Positions 1 through 7,181 of a stretch of DNA of 12,109 nt are shown in pieces. The notes under the pieces were generated by a model. The model saw nothing but the letters and a program-made list of their open reading frames with translations, was not told where the DNA came from and did no database searches. A program made the translations under genes and the position numbers. The stretch covers positions 1-12,109 of the forward strand of contig CAYLWW010000048.1 of the NCBI GenBank assembly GCA_964387585.1. Reading direction: 5' to 3'. This DNA comes from CAYLWW01 sp964387585 (GTDB lineage: Bacteria; Pseudomonadota; Alphaproteobacteria; Rickettsiales; Midichloriaceae). The number at the start of each line of letters is the position of its first letter. The stretch's first letter is position 1.

Positions 1-112
1 AATTATAAATAGTAGACCAAGAAATAGCGAAAACTCGACAGGCAGAGCTCTTACTACCTCCTGCTTCTATAAATCTTAGGACTTTTTTACGTAAATCTAA
101 TGAATATAACAT
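1..112 (-). CDS. IS630-family transposase, N-terminal fragment (cut by window edge)
   Basis: Reading leftwards from an ATG at 110-112, the 37 visible codons begin MLYSLDLRKKVLRFIEAGGS and continue through a helix-turn-helix with AISWSTIYN at the window edge. This is the typical N terminus of IS630-family transposases: a YSxDLRxKV start, a short helix, EAGGS, then a recognition helix ending in xTVYN-like residues. It binds the element's terminal repeats; the DDE catalytic domain would lie outside the window to the left. Start choice is supported by an AAGGG Shine-Dalgarno-like run directly before the ATG. Whether the element is intact cannot be judged. Its 5' flank runs into a broken IS982 transposase, suggesting this element inserted into an older one. 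The family call rests on N-terminal pattern alone. Confidence 0.72.
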   Translation of the reverse strand, partial: MLYSLDLRKKVLRFIEAGGSKSSACRVFAISWSTIYN

Positions 113-118
113 CCCTTA

Positions 119-147
119 TTTATATCAATTATCCATATTAATGTCAA
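119..147 (-). promoter_or_regulatory. Near-consensus sigma70 promoter of the IS630 transposase
   Basis: On the minus strand, TTGACA (plus-strand TGTCAA at 142-147) is followed after exactly 17 nt by TATAAA (plus-strand TTTATA at 119-124). The -35 is a perfect match and the -10 matches five of six positions. The -10 ends only 6 nt before the transposase ATG, so transcription would begin at or next to the start codon, giving a leaderless or nearly leaderless mRNA. The -35 probably lies within or next to the element's terminal inverted repeat. Confidence 0.5.
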
Positions 148-149
148 CT

Positions 150-373
150 GGAATGACTATATTATTTGAAAAACAGATGCTAAAAAAAGATCTATTATTG
201 AAACAGTATTTGATTATCTGAAAAATAAGATGAACCTCGTTTATTCGGTACATCGTTCACCAATTAACGCTTTAGTCCATATAATTTCGACTCTAGTTGC
301 TTATTCTCTTAAAAAATCTAAACCTAAAATTAATTATTATACTAAAAATCACAACTTATATTATGCAGCTTAA
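150..373 (+). pseudogene. IS982-family transposase, C-terminal remnant with frameshift
   Basis: From 182 the frame reads KKRSIIETVFDYLKNKM, then HRSPINALVHIISTLVAYSL, and ends at TAA 371-373. RKRSIIET is the region holding the third catalytic acid of IS982 DDE transposases (Glu codon 200-202), and HRSPINxxVHxxxxLxAY is the family's C-terminal signature. Upstream, a different frame (TILFEKQMLKK, 156-188) gives the expected preceding residues. The two join if one A is restored in the A7 run at 182-188, so a 1-nt deletion broke the gene. Everything before about 150 is missing, replaced by the IS630 element's end. The stop lies about 21 nt before the likely right end of the element (394), normal spacing for this family. 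It is a dead fragment. Confidence 0.75.
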
Positions 374-383
374 ACTTTTATCA

Positions 384-446
384 CGAACTGAGGTCAAATA
401 CTCCAAACCTTCTATCTCTTATTCAGTTCTAATCCCGAACTGAGGT
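384..446 (+). repeat. Two direct copies of an IS-end-like motif (CGAACTGAGGT)
   Basis: CGAACTGAGGT occurs at 384-394 and again at 436-446, 52 bp apart and in the same orientation; each is preceded by a similar ATCxC stretch. The first copy follows the IS982 transposase stop by about 10 nt, where the right terminal repeat should be. The second copy lies inside the last codons of ccoG and also forms a 7-bp perfect hairpin with upstream sequence (TCAGTTC 423-429 with GAACTGA 437-443, 7-nt loop). Interpretation as IS termini is inference. The hairpin alone could instead serve as a transcript end for ccoG, although no T-run follows on the minus strand. Confidence 0.45.
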
Positions 447-1840
447 TGGGAAGTAAAAGCTGATAATTTAGCAATTCTTTCTTTCTTTTCTTGATCAAAA
501 ATTATGAATTCTATAGGAATTTCTTTCTTTAAATTAGAGTTTAAATACTGTTTAGGTAATTTCACTAAAACTCTAATATCTAACTCTTTATCTTCACCTA
601 AATTTAATATTATGCTTTGCTCATAATTGTTACTCTTATTCTTACCTACTATATGAATCAAAAAGGGTATATCACTATTATTAACAGATATTTCAAGTCT
701 TTTTTTATCTTTTAAGGTATGGTTCAAAATTTTAATATTATAATCATTTCTGATACTACCATCAGGCATTAAAATAAACATAGGGTTCCTTTCCTTATTC
801 ACCATAAAGCTAAACTGACTCTTATTAGCTAAATTATAAAATAGCAATAATACTGCTATAACCCAAACTGCCATATATGCTATAGCTTTAGAGGTCAGTA
901 TGGGTAATTTCTTACTTAACCCTAGAGCTTTTACTTTCATCGAATTAGCACTATCATAAGAAATTAGCTTTAATGGTCTATTTAATTTACCCATAACAGA
1001 GTCACAAGCATCAATACATAAACCGCAATTAATACAAGCAACTTGCAAACCATCACGTATATCTATTCCCATAGGGCATGCTATTACGCATTTACCACAA
1101 TCAATGCAATCACCACTTTGATCATCATTGATATGCCCTCTGGGCTCACCTCGCCATTCATTGTAACTAACTATTATACTATTATTATCTAACATTGCTG
1201 ATTGAAACCTACCGTAAGGACACATATATATGCATACTTTCTCACGTAAGTTACCAGCAAAAAAATAAGTAGAGATAGTTAATGATACTAACCAAATTTT
1301 ACCGTTAGCTGATACAGCAAGATTAAAACAATCCTTGGCTAAATCATGAGCTTCATAAAAATAGCTAACCCAGCCAAAAGCAAAGAAAAATGAAACAATT
1401 ATCCAGCTAAGATGAGTAAATAATTTTTTTAAAAACTTTTCTTTATTCCAATGTTCTTGTTCTAGCCTAATTCTAGCGTTACGATCGCCTTGCCAAAATC
1501 TTTCTAATTTTACAAAAATTTCTGTAAAAACAGTATGAGGGCAAGAGTAGCCACACCATAAACGACCAAAAATTGAGGAAACGATGAATAAACTAAGCGC
1601 CCCTATAATCAATATAGCGGTTATATAATAAGTTTCTTCAGGATTAAATTCTATGTTAAAGAAATAAATTCGCCTTTCGGGAATGTTTACTAATAAAGCT
1701 TGTTTAGTATTCCCTAAGCCTCTATCCCATGTTAACCATGGGCAAAGAAAATAAATCGATAATAAAAAGTAACTCACATAGTCTTTTATAGCCCTATATC
1801 GACCATGAAAATACTGAGGGAAAATTTTACTTATAAACAT
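419..1840 (-). CDS. ccoG: Cytochrome c oxidase accessory protein CcoG (FixG/RdxA family)
   Basis: Membrane-bound iron-sulfur protein of 473 aa; the family supplies reduced copper for assembly of the CuB centre of cbb3-type cytochrome oxidase. Visible hallmarks: PWLTWDRG (34-41); GRLWCGYSCPHTVFTEIF with Cys96/Cys100; REKVCIYMCPYGRFQSAM with Cys203/Cys207; and two [4Fe-4S] ferredoxin motifs, C245-x2-C248-x2-C251-x3-C255 and C269-x2-C272-x2-C275-x3-C279. About five membrane segments lie near 22-38, 72-90, 142-160, 181-196 and 319-337, followed by a periplasmic Ig-like FixG C-terminal domain (about 345-465). The ATG at 1838-1840 gives the usual family start. No ccoNOPQ or ccoHIS genes are adjacent. 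The last nine residues (QPQFGIRTE) look atypical for the family end and coincide with an IS-end-like sequence, so the C terminus may have been rewritten. The family call is very secure. Confidence 0.95.
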   Translation of the reverse strand: MFISKIFPQYFHGRYRAIKDYVSYFLLSIYFLCPWLTWDRGLGNTKQALLVNIPERRIYFFNIEFNPEETYYITAILIIGALSLFIVSSIFGRLWCGYSCPHTVFTEIFVKLERFWQGDRNARIRLEQEHWNKEKFLKKLFTHLSWIIVSFFFAFGWVSYFYEAHDLAKDCFNLAVSANGKIWLVSLTISTYFFAGNLREKVCIYMCPYGRFQSAMLDNNSIIVSYNEWRGEPRGHINDDQSGDCIDCGKCVIACPMGIDIRDGLQVACINCGLCIDACDSVMGKLNRPLKLISYDSANSMKVKALGLSKKLPILTSKAIAYMAVWVIAVLLLFYNLANKSQFSFMVNKERNPMFILMPDGSIRNDYNIKILNHTLKDKKRLEISVNNSDIPFLIHIVGKNKSNNYEQSIILNLGEDKELDIRVLVKLPKQYLNSNLKKEIPIEFIIFDQEKKERIAKLSAFTSQPQFGIRTE

Positions 1841-1948
1841 TAATAGATTGGTTACATATATTTATTATAAATACATAACTAACCCTACTGGCTTTTAAAA
1901 TAATTGCAATTAAAGTTAACCATAGGAAAACTAAAATAAACTCAATAT

Positions 1949-2554
1949 CTATTTTTTATTTTTATATTTTAAACGCAAGATATATAGTGCTATTATTAGT
2001 AAGGCGCCAATCACTACAGCATAGTTAATCTTGCTCATATAAATATTGATTTCATCTTGATTCTTTCCGATAAAATATCCTAAAAAGACCAAGATAGATA
2101 CCCATAAACCTCCCCCTATACCAGTATATAGGCAAAATAACCTTATATTCATTTTAGCTAAACCAGCAGGAAAGGAGATGAAATGCTTGAGCCCAGGAAC
2201 AATTCTACCTATAAAAGTAGATATAGGTCCATGAACTTGAAAAAATTTTTCAATGTACTGTAATTTTTCAGGAGTAAATAAGAAATATTTGCCATATTTC
2301 ATAACTATTTGTCTTCCGTAATAGTAAGCGATGAAATAATTAAGTAAAGCACCAGACAAAGTCCCCAATATTCCACATAATAGTACTAACCAAAGCTTAA
2401 ATTCCCCGGTAGCTACTAAATACCCCGCTGGTATCATCGTCACTTCACTAGGAATAGGCACAAAAGTACCTTCAACTAAAGTCATAATAAAAATCCCTAA
2501 GTAACCCAAAGCTTCAACTATATCAATCATTTTATATAGCAAATTCTCTATCAT
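1949..2554 (-). CDS. DedA-family inner membrane protein
   Basis: A 201-aa multi-spanning membrane protein of the DedA/SNARE-associated (VTT) family, whose members act in membrane homeostasis and include undecaprenyl-phosphate and phospholipid translocases. Family landmarks: VEGTFVPIPSEVTMIPAG (27-44, with Glu29, the Pro pair and Glu37) and FIGRIVPGLKHFISFPAG (114-131, with Gly116-Arg117 and Pro120). The usual second Arg of the GRxxPxxR motif is Lys123 here, a conservative change. Hydrophobic stretches lie near 13-30, 54-78, 138-165 and 177-194, and the tail is lysine-rich (RLKYKNKK), consistent with a cytoplasmic C terminus. Length is normal. It stands alone: 108 bp to ccoG and 261 bp from the upstream gene, so an operon is not evident. 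The substrate cannot be read from sequence. Confidence 0.92.
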   Translation of the reverse strand: MIENLLYKMIDIVEALGYLGIFIMTLVEGTFVPIPSEVTMIPAGYLVATGEFKLWLVLLCGILGTLSGALLNYFIAYYYGRQIVMKYGKYFLFTPEKLQYIEKFFQVHGPISTFIGRIVPGLKHFISFPAGLAKMNIRLFCLYTGIGGGLWVSILVFLGYFIGKNQDEINIYMSKINYAVVIGALLIIALYILRLKYKNKK

Positions 2555-2815
2555 CTAGCGCAACCTATAATCACATTTATTATTAAATTTATTGGTTTAT
2601 ATTTTATTATGACTTTTTAGGAATAAAAAACTTTATTTTGAATAACATGCAAAAAGATAAGGTAATCGATCAAATGATAATTTACAATTAATAATTTAAT
2701 AATTTAAGCAAAGACTAAATTAATTAGTTATAAAGAAATTAAATGATATTTAGATAATCGCTGAATAGCATGTAAAGCAATAAATTGCAATAACATAATA
2801 TCCTACTTATAACAA
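2555..2815. other. AT-rich intergenic region without a recognisable gene
   Basis: 261 bp between the DedA gene and the NAD(P)H-hydrate dehydratase gene, both on the minus strand. No codon-biased frame, tRNA or transposase fragment was seen. Two small dyads sit at the right end, after the dehydratase stop: GCAAT-AA-ATTGC (2777-2788) and a 12-nt self-complementary ACAACTAGTTGT (2812-2823) that overlaps the stop codon. Neither is followed by a T-run on the minus strand, so a terminator is possible but unproven. The region should also hold the DedA promoter. Confidence 0.4.
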
Positions 2816-3706
2816 CTAGTTGTAAGTATTATTACTTGAAGTGTCATCATAGGCTTTGTTTTCCACAATACTTTCGCTACTTTTTTTTATCAATTTGAGC
2901 ACTGCTTTACCATAACATTTTATCATATCATGAGCAGTTAAAGTATATTTTTTATTAAATAATTCTTCTCCACATTTTCCCCATAAAAAAGCTCCGGATT
3001 TAGCTGAGTTAAAACTATCTATTCCTAAACTATGATAAGCAGCTATAATACCTGATAATACATCGCCAGTACCACCTACTCTCATTTGAGGAACGCCAGT
3101 TTTGTTTTCATAATACATATTAGGGGCTACTATATGATCTATCATCCCTTTAAGGCATAAAGTAAAACCGTATTTATCAACTAAATTAACAAGATTATCC
3201 TGAGTAATTTCACATCCAAATAAGCGCTTAAATTCTCCACGATGAGGTGTTAAAATCCAATTTTGGATATACTTACTATTCACACTAAGTATAGCGGGGA
3301 ATAAAGCTTGAGCATCAATAATTACTGGGATATCAAGAGCATTAAGAATGCTTAATACTGCTCTTTGAACATCTATTGATTGGCCTATTCCATTACCTAT
3401 AACTACTACGTCACTTTGTTCGGATAACGATATTATACCGCGAACATCATGAACACTTAACTCACTATTTTGAAAAGAATTTAGAAGAAAATTTAATGAG
3501 TAAGACTTCGCAGCTTCAGCATGAGATGGAGGAACTATTAATGTTATTAAATCAGCTCCCGCTGCTTCTGCACCTAAAGCGGCTAATATTGGAGCGCCAT
3601 AATAATGCATCGATCCTCCTATTACCAATACCTTACCCATTTGACCTTTGTAAGAATCTAAACGCCAAATGGGTAGCTTTATTTCTGCCTTATTCCCTTG
3701 ACTCAT
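2816..3706 (-). CDS. nnrD: NAD(P)H-hydrate dehydratase (YjeF C-terminal/CARKD-like domain)
   Basis: ADP- or ATP-dependent dehydratase that converts hydrated NADH/NADPH (NADHX) back to the active cofactor, a metabolite-repair role in the cytoplasm. The 296-aa ribokinase-like fold shows GKVLVIGGSMHYYGAPILAA (24-43), VVVIGNGIGQS (100-110), LTPHRGEFKRLFG (152-164), a Lys-Gly pair (186-187) and GGTGDVLSGIIAA (211-223) with the catalytic Asp at 215. The family's DADxL motif reads DAQAL (131-135), so the second Asp is Gln. The epimerase (YjeF N-terminal) domain fused to it in many bacteria is absent. Start ATG 3704-3706 is preceded by an AGG 6 nt upstream. The last ~20 residues are low-complexity (Ser/Asn-rich). 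It is divergently transcribed from comEC with a 126-bp shared upstream region. Confidence 0.88.
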   Translation of the reverse strand: MSQGNKAEIKLPIWRLDSYKGQMGKVLVIGGSMHYYGAPILAALGAEAAGADLITLIVPPSHAEAAKSYSLNFLLNSFQNSELSVHDVRGIISLSEQSDVVVIGNGIGQSIDVQRAVLSILNALDIPVIIDAQALFPAILSVNSKYIQNWILTPHRGEFKRLFGCEITQDNLVNLVDKYGFTLCLKGMIDHIVAPNMYYENKTGVPQMRVGGTGDVLSGIIAAYHSLGIDSFNSAKSGAFLWGKCGEELFNKKYTLTAHDMIKCYGKAVLKLIKKSSESIVENKAYDDTSSNNTYN

Positions 3707-3832
3707 TTAAAACCTAAGTTTATTTTAATGTTATCATTTTAATAAATAGTTATAGTGTAGATAAATTATCGACTTATTAGTACAATAATTACTAACTATA
3801 CTATATTTATTTCTGTATTAATAAAAAATTAT

Positions 3833-5367
3833 TTGTCGATTAAGTTATTATCCGTGTTTTTTAGCTATTTTAAAAGCATTAAAATCAGAATTTATAACTA
3901 TATTGATAGAATATATAACTCAGCTTTAAAAATAACTGAATACTCATATATTAATAGGTTTTTATATTTTCCGTTATTTTTAGCTATAGGTATAGCACTA
4001 TACTTTAATAGCTTATTGCAAATCAAATTTCAATTATTAATAGGGATGAGCTTAGGTTTATTAATTACTATAAACCTAATTCAACAAGTGTCAGCAAGGT
4101 TATTAAACCAGACTTTCTGTACAGCAGCTATAATCATAATTACTTTAGGAAAGGTACTTCTAAACATCAGTTTAGGCTATATAGCTTGCGAACTAAGAGT
4201 ACGATCGATCGATACTACATTCCAGCAACAGAAACTAGAAAAAGCAACAGTAAAAGGGCAAGTATATCAAATAGAAGCTCAAGAAAATAATACCAGGATA
4301 TACTTAAATAACGTTATATTAATCTCTTATGATATAAGCACTTACAAAAAAGAGAGAATGTTTAATAACGAATTATACAATAATAACAATCTCAACATTA
4401 GCAAAATCCCTTATAAAGTAAGAATAAGCTCGCGTGAAAAATTTAGCAAAAATTTAAAGATAGGTGATTATATTGTAGTTCAAGCTACGTTATTACCTCC
4501 ACCTTCACCAGTTTTGCCTGATGGGTTTAATTTTAGCCGTTTTGCTTATTTTAAAGAACTAGGAGCGATAGGATACGCCACAAATAAGATAAAATTAGTG
4601 AAAAACCACTTTTATGAAAATAATAATCTCTCTTATTTTGATAGCTTTTATTCTTTTGTGAATAAAATACGAGAAAAAGCAATAAAGAGAATTAAGTCAG
4701 TAATGTCACCATATGCAGGAAGTGTAGCGACAGGAATATTAATAGGTGATTCTGCAAGCATCAGTAAAGATGATTTTAATGCGTTGCGGATAGCTGGAAC
4801 TGCCCACTTAATAGCAATTTCAGGTATGCACATAGCAGTAGTAGCGGGAATAGTTTTTTTCTTTGTAAGAGCAATATTAGGTAATATTGCTTATGTAACT
4901 TTAAAATACGATGTAAGAAAAATTGCTGCTTTTATAGCTTTAAGCTTTAGTTTTGCATACTTGTTAATAAGCGGCTCACCTGTGTCAGCACAGCGTGCTT
5001 TTATAATGTCTGGATTATTACTAGTAGCAGTAATAATAGACAGATATCCAGATGCGTTACATGGACTAGCTATCTCTGCAACAACGATTTTATTGATATC
5101 TCCTGAAAACTTATTTAGTCCAAGTTTACAAATGTCTTTCGCAGCTTGCTTAGCACTAATTGCTGGGTTTCAAAACAGCCATAAAACCCTAGTAAATTTT
5201 TTCTTTAAAAGCAAAGAATTGAGCAATAATCAAAATTCTAATATTGAGGTTGTGCAAACAATCAATAAAAGAGAGAAGAAGGAAATCTTCGATGCACTTC
5301 AAAACATCTTCATTTACAACAAACTCAAATCAGACTTCCTTAAACCCGGCACCACTCTCAAAATCAA
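3833..5367 (+). CDS. comEC: ComEC DNA-uptake channel, N-terminal portion (runs into assembly gap)
   Basis: Polytopic inner-membrane protein of the ComEC/Rec2 family, which moves single-stranded DNA into the cytoplasm. Residues about 45-220 hold two hydrophobic hairpins and a DUF4131-type OB-like domain (KATVKGQVYQIE; KIGDYIVVQATLLPPPSPV). The Competence domain follows: GILIGDSASISKDDFNALR (301-319), GTAHLIAISGMHIAVVAG (322-339), SGSPVSAQRAFIMSG (380-394) and SPSLQMSFAACLAL (429-442). The likely start is TTG at 3833 with no good Shine-Dalgarno; no better ATG lies upstream of the first membrane segment. From about residue 480 codons turn sharply C-ending up to the N-run at 5368, so the last ~30 residues are probably not native ComEC. 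The frame does not continue correctly past the 10 Ns, but the gap length is presumably arbitrary. Confidence 0.9.
5262..5367 (+). repeat. Candidate inserted repeat at the comEC gap (foreign codon usage)
   Basis: From about 5285 to the N-run, 15 of about 27 codons end in C (ATC, TTC, AAC, TAC, CTC, GAC, CCC, GGC, ACC), whereas flanking comEC codons nearly all end in A or T. The encoded peptide (KEIFDALQNIFIYNKLKS, then DFLKPGTTLKI) is polar and falls in a cytoplasmic loop between membrane segments. It is in frame with upstream comEC. An in-frame palindromic or repeat insertion of the kind known in Rickettsia genes, or a mis-scaffolded contig end, would both look like this. The left boundary is approximate. 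Confidence 0.4.
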
Positions 5368-5377
5368 NNNNNNNNNN
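5368..5377. other. Assembly gap (10 N)
   Basis: Ten unspecified bases interrupt comEC. The upstream and downstream halves are in different frames if exactly 10 bases are counted. A round 10-N run is a common placeholder, so the true length is probably different and could restore one reading frame. The adjacent left sequence looks repetitive in character, which would explain why assembly stopped here. Confidence 0.95.
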
Positions 5378-6333
5378 AAAATGACAATAGCCACTTTAGC
5401 TACTATAAATTTAAAACCATAAAAACAATTTCAATCTATATACTTAGCGTAACATATGCTTCATTAGTTGCGGGCTTAGCCACTATGCCATTCATAATTT
5501 ATCATTTCAATCAAATTTCATCATATAGTTTAATTGCTAATTTACTTTGCGTACCCTTAAGTGATTTTATAATTATGCCTTTAGGAATGATTGGATTACT
5601 GCTTATGCCTTTAGAACTTGATCATTTTCCTTTATTATTGATGGAGTATGGGATCAATATAATGCTTGCTATATCAACTTTTATTAGCAAACTACCTTAT
5701 GCTAGCAATTACCTGCCCAGTTTTAGTGATTTAGGTATTGTGCTTATAGTGATAGCGCAAGTTTTATGGTGTTTAGTGAAGAATAAAATTCGCTTTATTG
5801 CAATTCCTATGCTGGCTATAAGCATATTGACGCTGTATCATAAGGAGTTGCCAGATCTGATTATATCAGGTAATCAGAAGTTATTTGCTGTAAAACATGA
5901 CGTAAGTAAACTAGATAAACAAACAAGTTTAGAGAATGAGAAGTTGATTTTTTCTTCAAGGCAAAGTGAGAGATACAGCCAACAAGCGTGGAGTCAAGCT
6001 TACTCAAAAACATCTTTTGCGCCAAAAAGTTTAAATAACTATAATATAAGTAATTGTAATTCTCATTACTGTGTATTTATAAAGCATAATAAAAAAGTAG
6101 TGATTGTTAATGATTTGGCTAAGCAATTTACTTGTTTTTCTGCTAATCTATTTATCAATATTAATGGAAATGATAAGTGTAATTTAGCTGAAAAAAATAT
6201 TACTGCTAATGACATTAGAGAAAATGGCACTTATATTATAAAAATACTTGCTAATGAAGAAATAGTAATAGATAACGTAAAGAATCATCTAGTTAAAGGT
6301 AAACCTTGGTCTAAAATCACTTCTATAAATTGA
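5378..6333 (+). CDS. comEC: ComEC DNA-uptake channel, C-terminal portion (after assembly gap)
   Basis: The open frame runs from the N-run (first codons NDNSHFSYYKF from 5380) to TGA 6331-6333. It carries the second half of the Competence domain: SLVAGLATMPFIIYHFNQ, ISSYSLIANLLCVPLSDFII and MPLGMIGLLLMPLEL, with further membrane helices to about 5850. The ~160-residue soluble tail is Asn/Lys-rich and contains CNSHYCVF. No HxHxDH motif is present, so the metallo-beta-lactamase domain found in Firmicute ComEC is absent, as is usual in alphaproteobacterial forms. The first Met (5485) lies inside a membrane segment and is not a believable start, so this is the continuation of the 3833 gene rather than a separate protein. 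The joined protein would be roughly 830 aa. One nucleotide separates its stop from the next gene's ATG. Confidence 0.88.
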
Positions 6334-6334
6334 A

Positions 6335-7030
6335 ATGTTTAACGGCATAATAACAAAATTAGGAAAAATATCCTATTTATCTGAATCAACAGAGCTAAAT
6401 ATAGCAATTGAAATTCAACATACTAATTCAAACAATAATCCAGCACTAGATCAAAGTTCTTGGCTTTCCTTAAAAGAAGGTAATTCAGTAGCATGTGACG
6501 GTATATGCCTTACTGTAGTAAAAAATGAAATATATGTAGATCAAGAACAAGCTGACAAAATTAATCAAATATTCTGGGTTCAACTTTCTAAAGCAACTCT
6601 CGATGTTTCAAACGCCAAGTTATGGCAAATAGGTTATGTAGTAAATTTAGAAAGACCAATAGTAATAGGTGAGCACTTAGAAGGTCATTTCGTTTTAGGT
6701 CACGTTGATTCAACAATTAAATTGTTAAAAAAAGAACAACAAAAGCTGAAATATATAGATGGTAGTAATGAAATTAGTTCTCATAAGTTGTATTTTAATA
6801 TACCTGAGCATTTAATTAGATATATAGCTAAAAAAGGTTCAATAACAATAAATGGCGTTGCTCTTACAGTAAATGAAATAAATTTAGATGAAAAATGGTT
6901 TACAGTTAACATAATACCTTATAGCTATCAAAGCACTAATCTTCAATTTTTAACAATAGAAAGTGGTGTAGCAAATCTTGAAATAGACGTAATAGCAAGA
7001 TATATCAATAAGATAGCTAAGCAGGAATAA
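6335..7030 (+). CDS. ribE: Riboflavin synthase, alpha chain
   Basis: Catalyses dismutation of two 6,7-dimethyl-8-ribityllumazine molecules to riboflavin, the last step of the pathway. The 231-aa protein has two tandem lumazine-binding barrels. N barrel: MFNGIITKLGKI (1-12, Phe2 conserved), DGICLTVV (55-62, Cys58), VNLERPIVIGEHLEGHFVLG (103-122) with His118 and His123. C barrel: IPEHLIRYIAKKGSITINGV (156-175), FTVNIIPYS, NLEIDVIARYI (214-224, Asp218). Differences from the usual pattern: GGHF reads EGHF; GVSLTV reads GVALTV, so the Ser that contacts ligand in the E. coli enzyme is Ala176; IPHT reads IPYS. It is about 15-25 residues longer than usual through loop insertions (28-44, 66-82). The start is fixed by the conserved MF N terminus. 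It lies 1 nt after comEC, so co-transcription and coupled translation are likely. Confidence 0.93.
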   Translation: MFNGIITKLGKISYLSESTELNIAIEIQHTNSNNNPALDQSSWLSLKEGNSVACDGICLTVVKNEIYVDQEQADKINQIFWVQLSKATLDVSNAKLWQIGYVVNLERPIVIGEHLEGHFVLGHVDSTIKLLKKEQQKLKYIDGSNEISSHKLYFNIPEHLIRYIAKKGSITINGVALTVNEINLDEKWFTVNIIPYSYQSTNLQFLTIESGVANLEIDVIARYINKIAKQE

Positions 7031-7041
7031 TAGTTGAATAC

Positions 7042-7071
7042 TTAAATCTATTTTAGATAATCAGATTTATT
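7042..7071 (+). terminator. Weak stem-loop after riboflavin synthase
   Basis: AAATCT at 7044-7049 pairs with AGATTT at 7063-7068 around a 13-nt loop, 13 nt after the ribE stop. The stem is AT-rich and no clean T-run follows. It may be a transcript end for the comEC-ribE unit, but in DNA this AT-rich a 6-bp dyad can arise by chance. Confidence 0.22.
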
Positions 7072-7092
7072 TAAAATAAGATGATAAATATT

Positions 7093-7125
7093 AGCAACTT
7101 CATAACACTACTTTATTTAGTTGCT
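7093..7125 (+). other. Stem-loop in the glmS leader
   Basis: AGCAACT (7093-7099) and AGTTGCT (7119-7125) form a perfect 7-bp stem with three G-C pairs around a 19-nt loop, 56 nt before the glmS ATG. It is too small and does not resemble the glmS ribozyme of Firmicutes. It could be a leader structure or part of a terminator for the upstream unit. Confidence 0.25.
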
Positions 7126-7181
7126 GTAACAAAAAAATTGAATAATCAAATAATCAAGATAACACAGCGTATGGTAATGAT

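Noticed and set aside
3496..3717. Plus-strand open frame of 73 codons
   Set aside because: Lies antisense inside the strongly supported NAD(P)H-hydrate dehydratase gene, with no family resemblance.
3774..3802. Promoter for comEC (TTATTA, 17 nt, TATACT)
   Set aside because: The -10 is acceptable but the -35 matches only half the consensus; in DNA this AT-rich such pairs are expected by chance.
4648..4833. Minus-strand open frame of 61 codons
   Set aside because: Antisense to the Competence-domain motifs of comEC; composition is that of a shadow frame.
5485..6333. Separate small membrane protein starting at ATG 5485
   Set aside because: The ATG falls inside a conserved ComEC membrane segment (GLATMPF) and the frame is open upstream to the gap, so it is the continuation of comEC.
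7031..7181. glmS ribozyme or other riboswitch upstream of glmS
   Set aside because: The leader is short and AT-rich, with one 7-bp stem and no recognisable ribozyme core.
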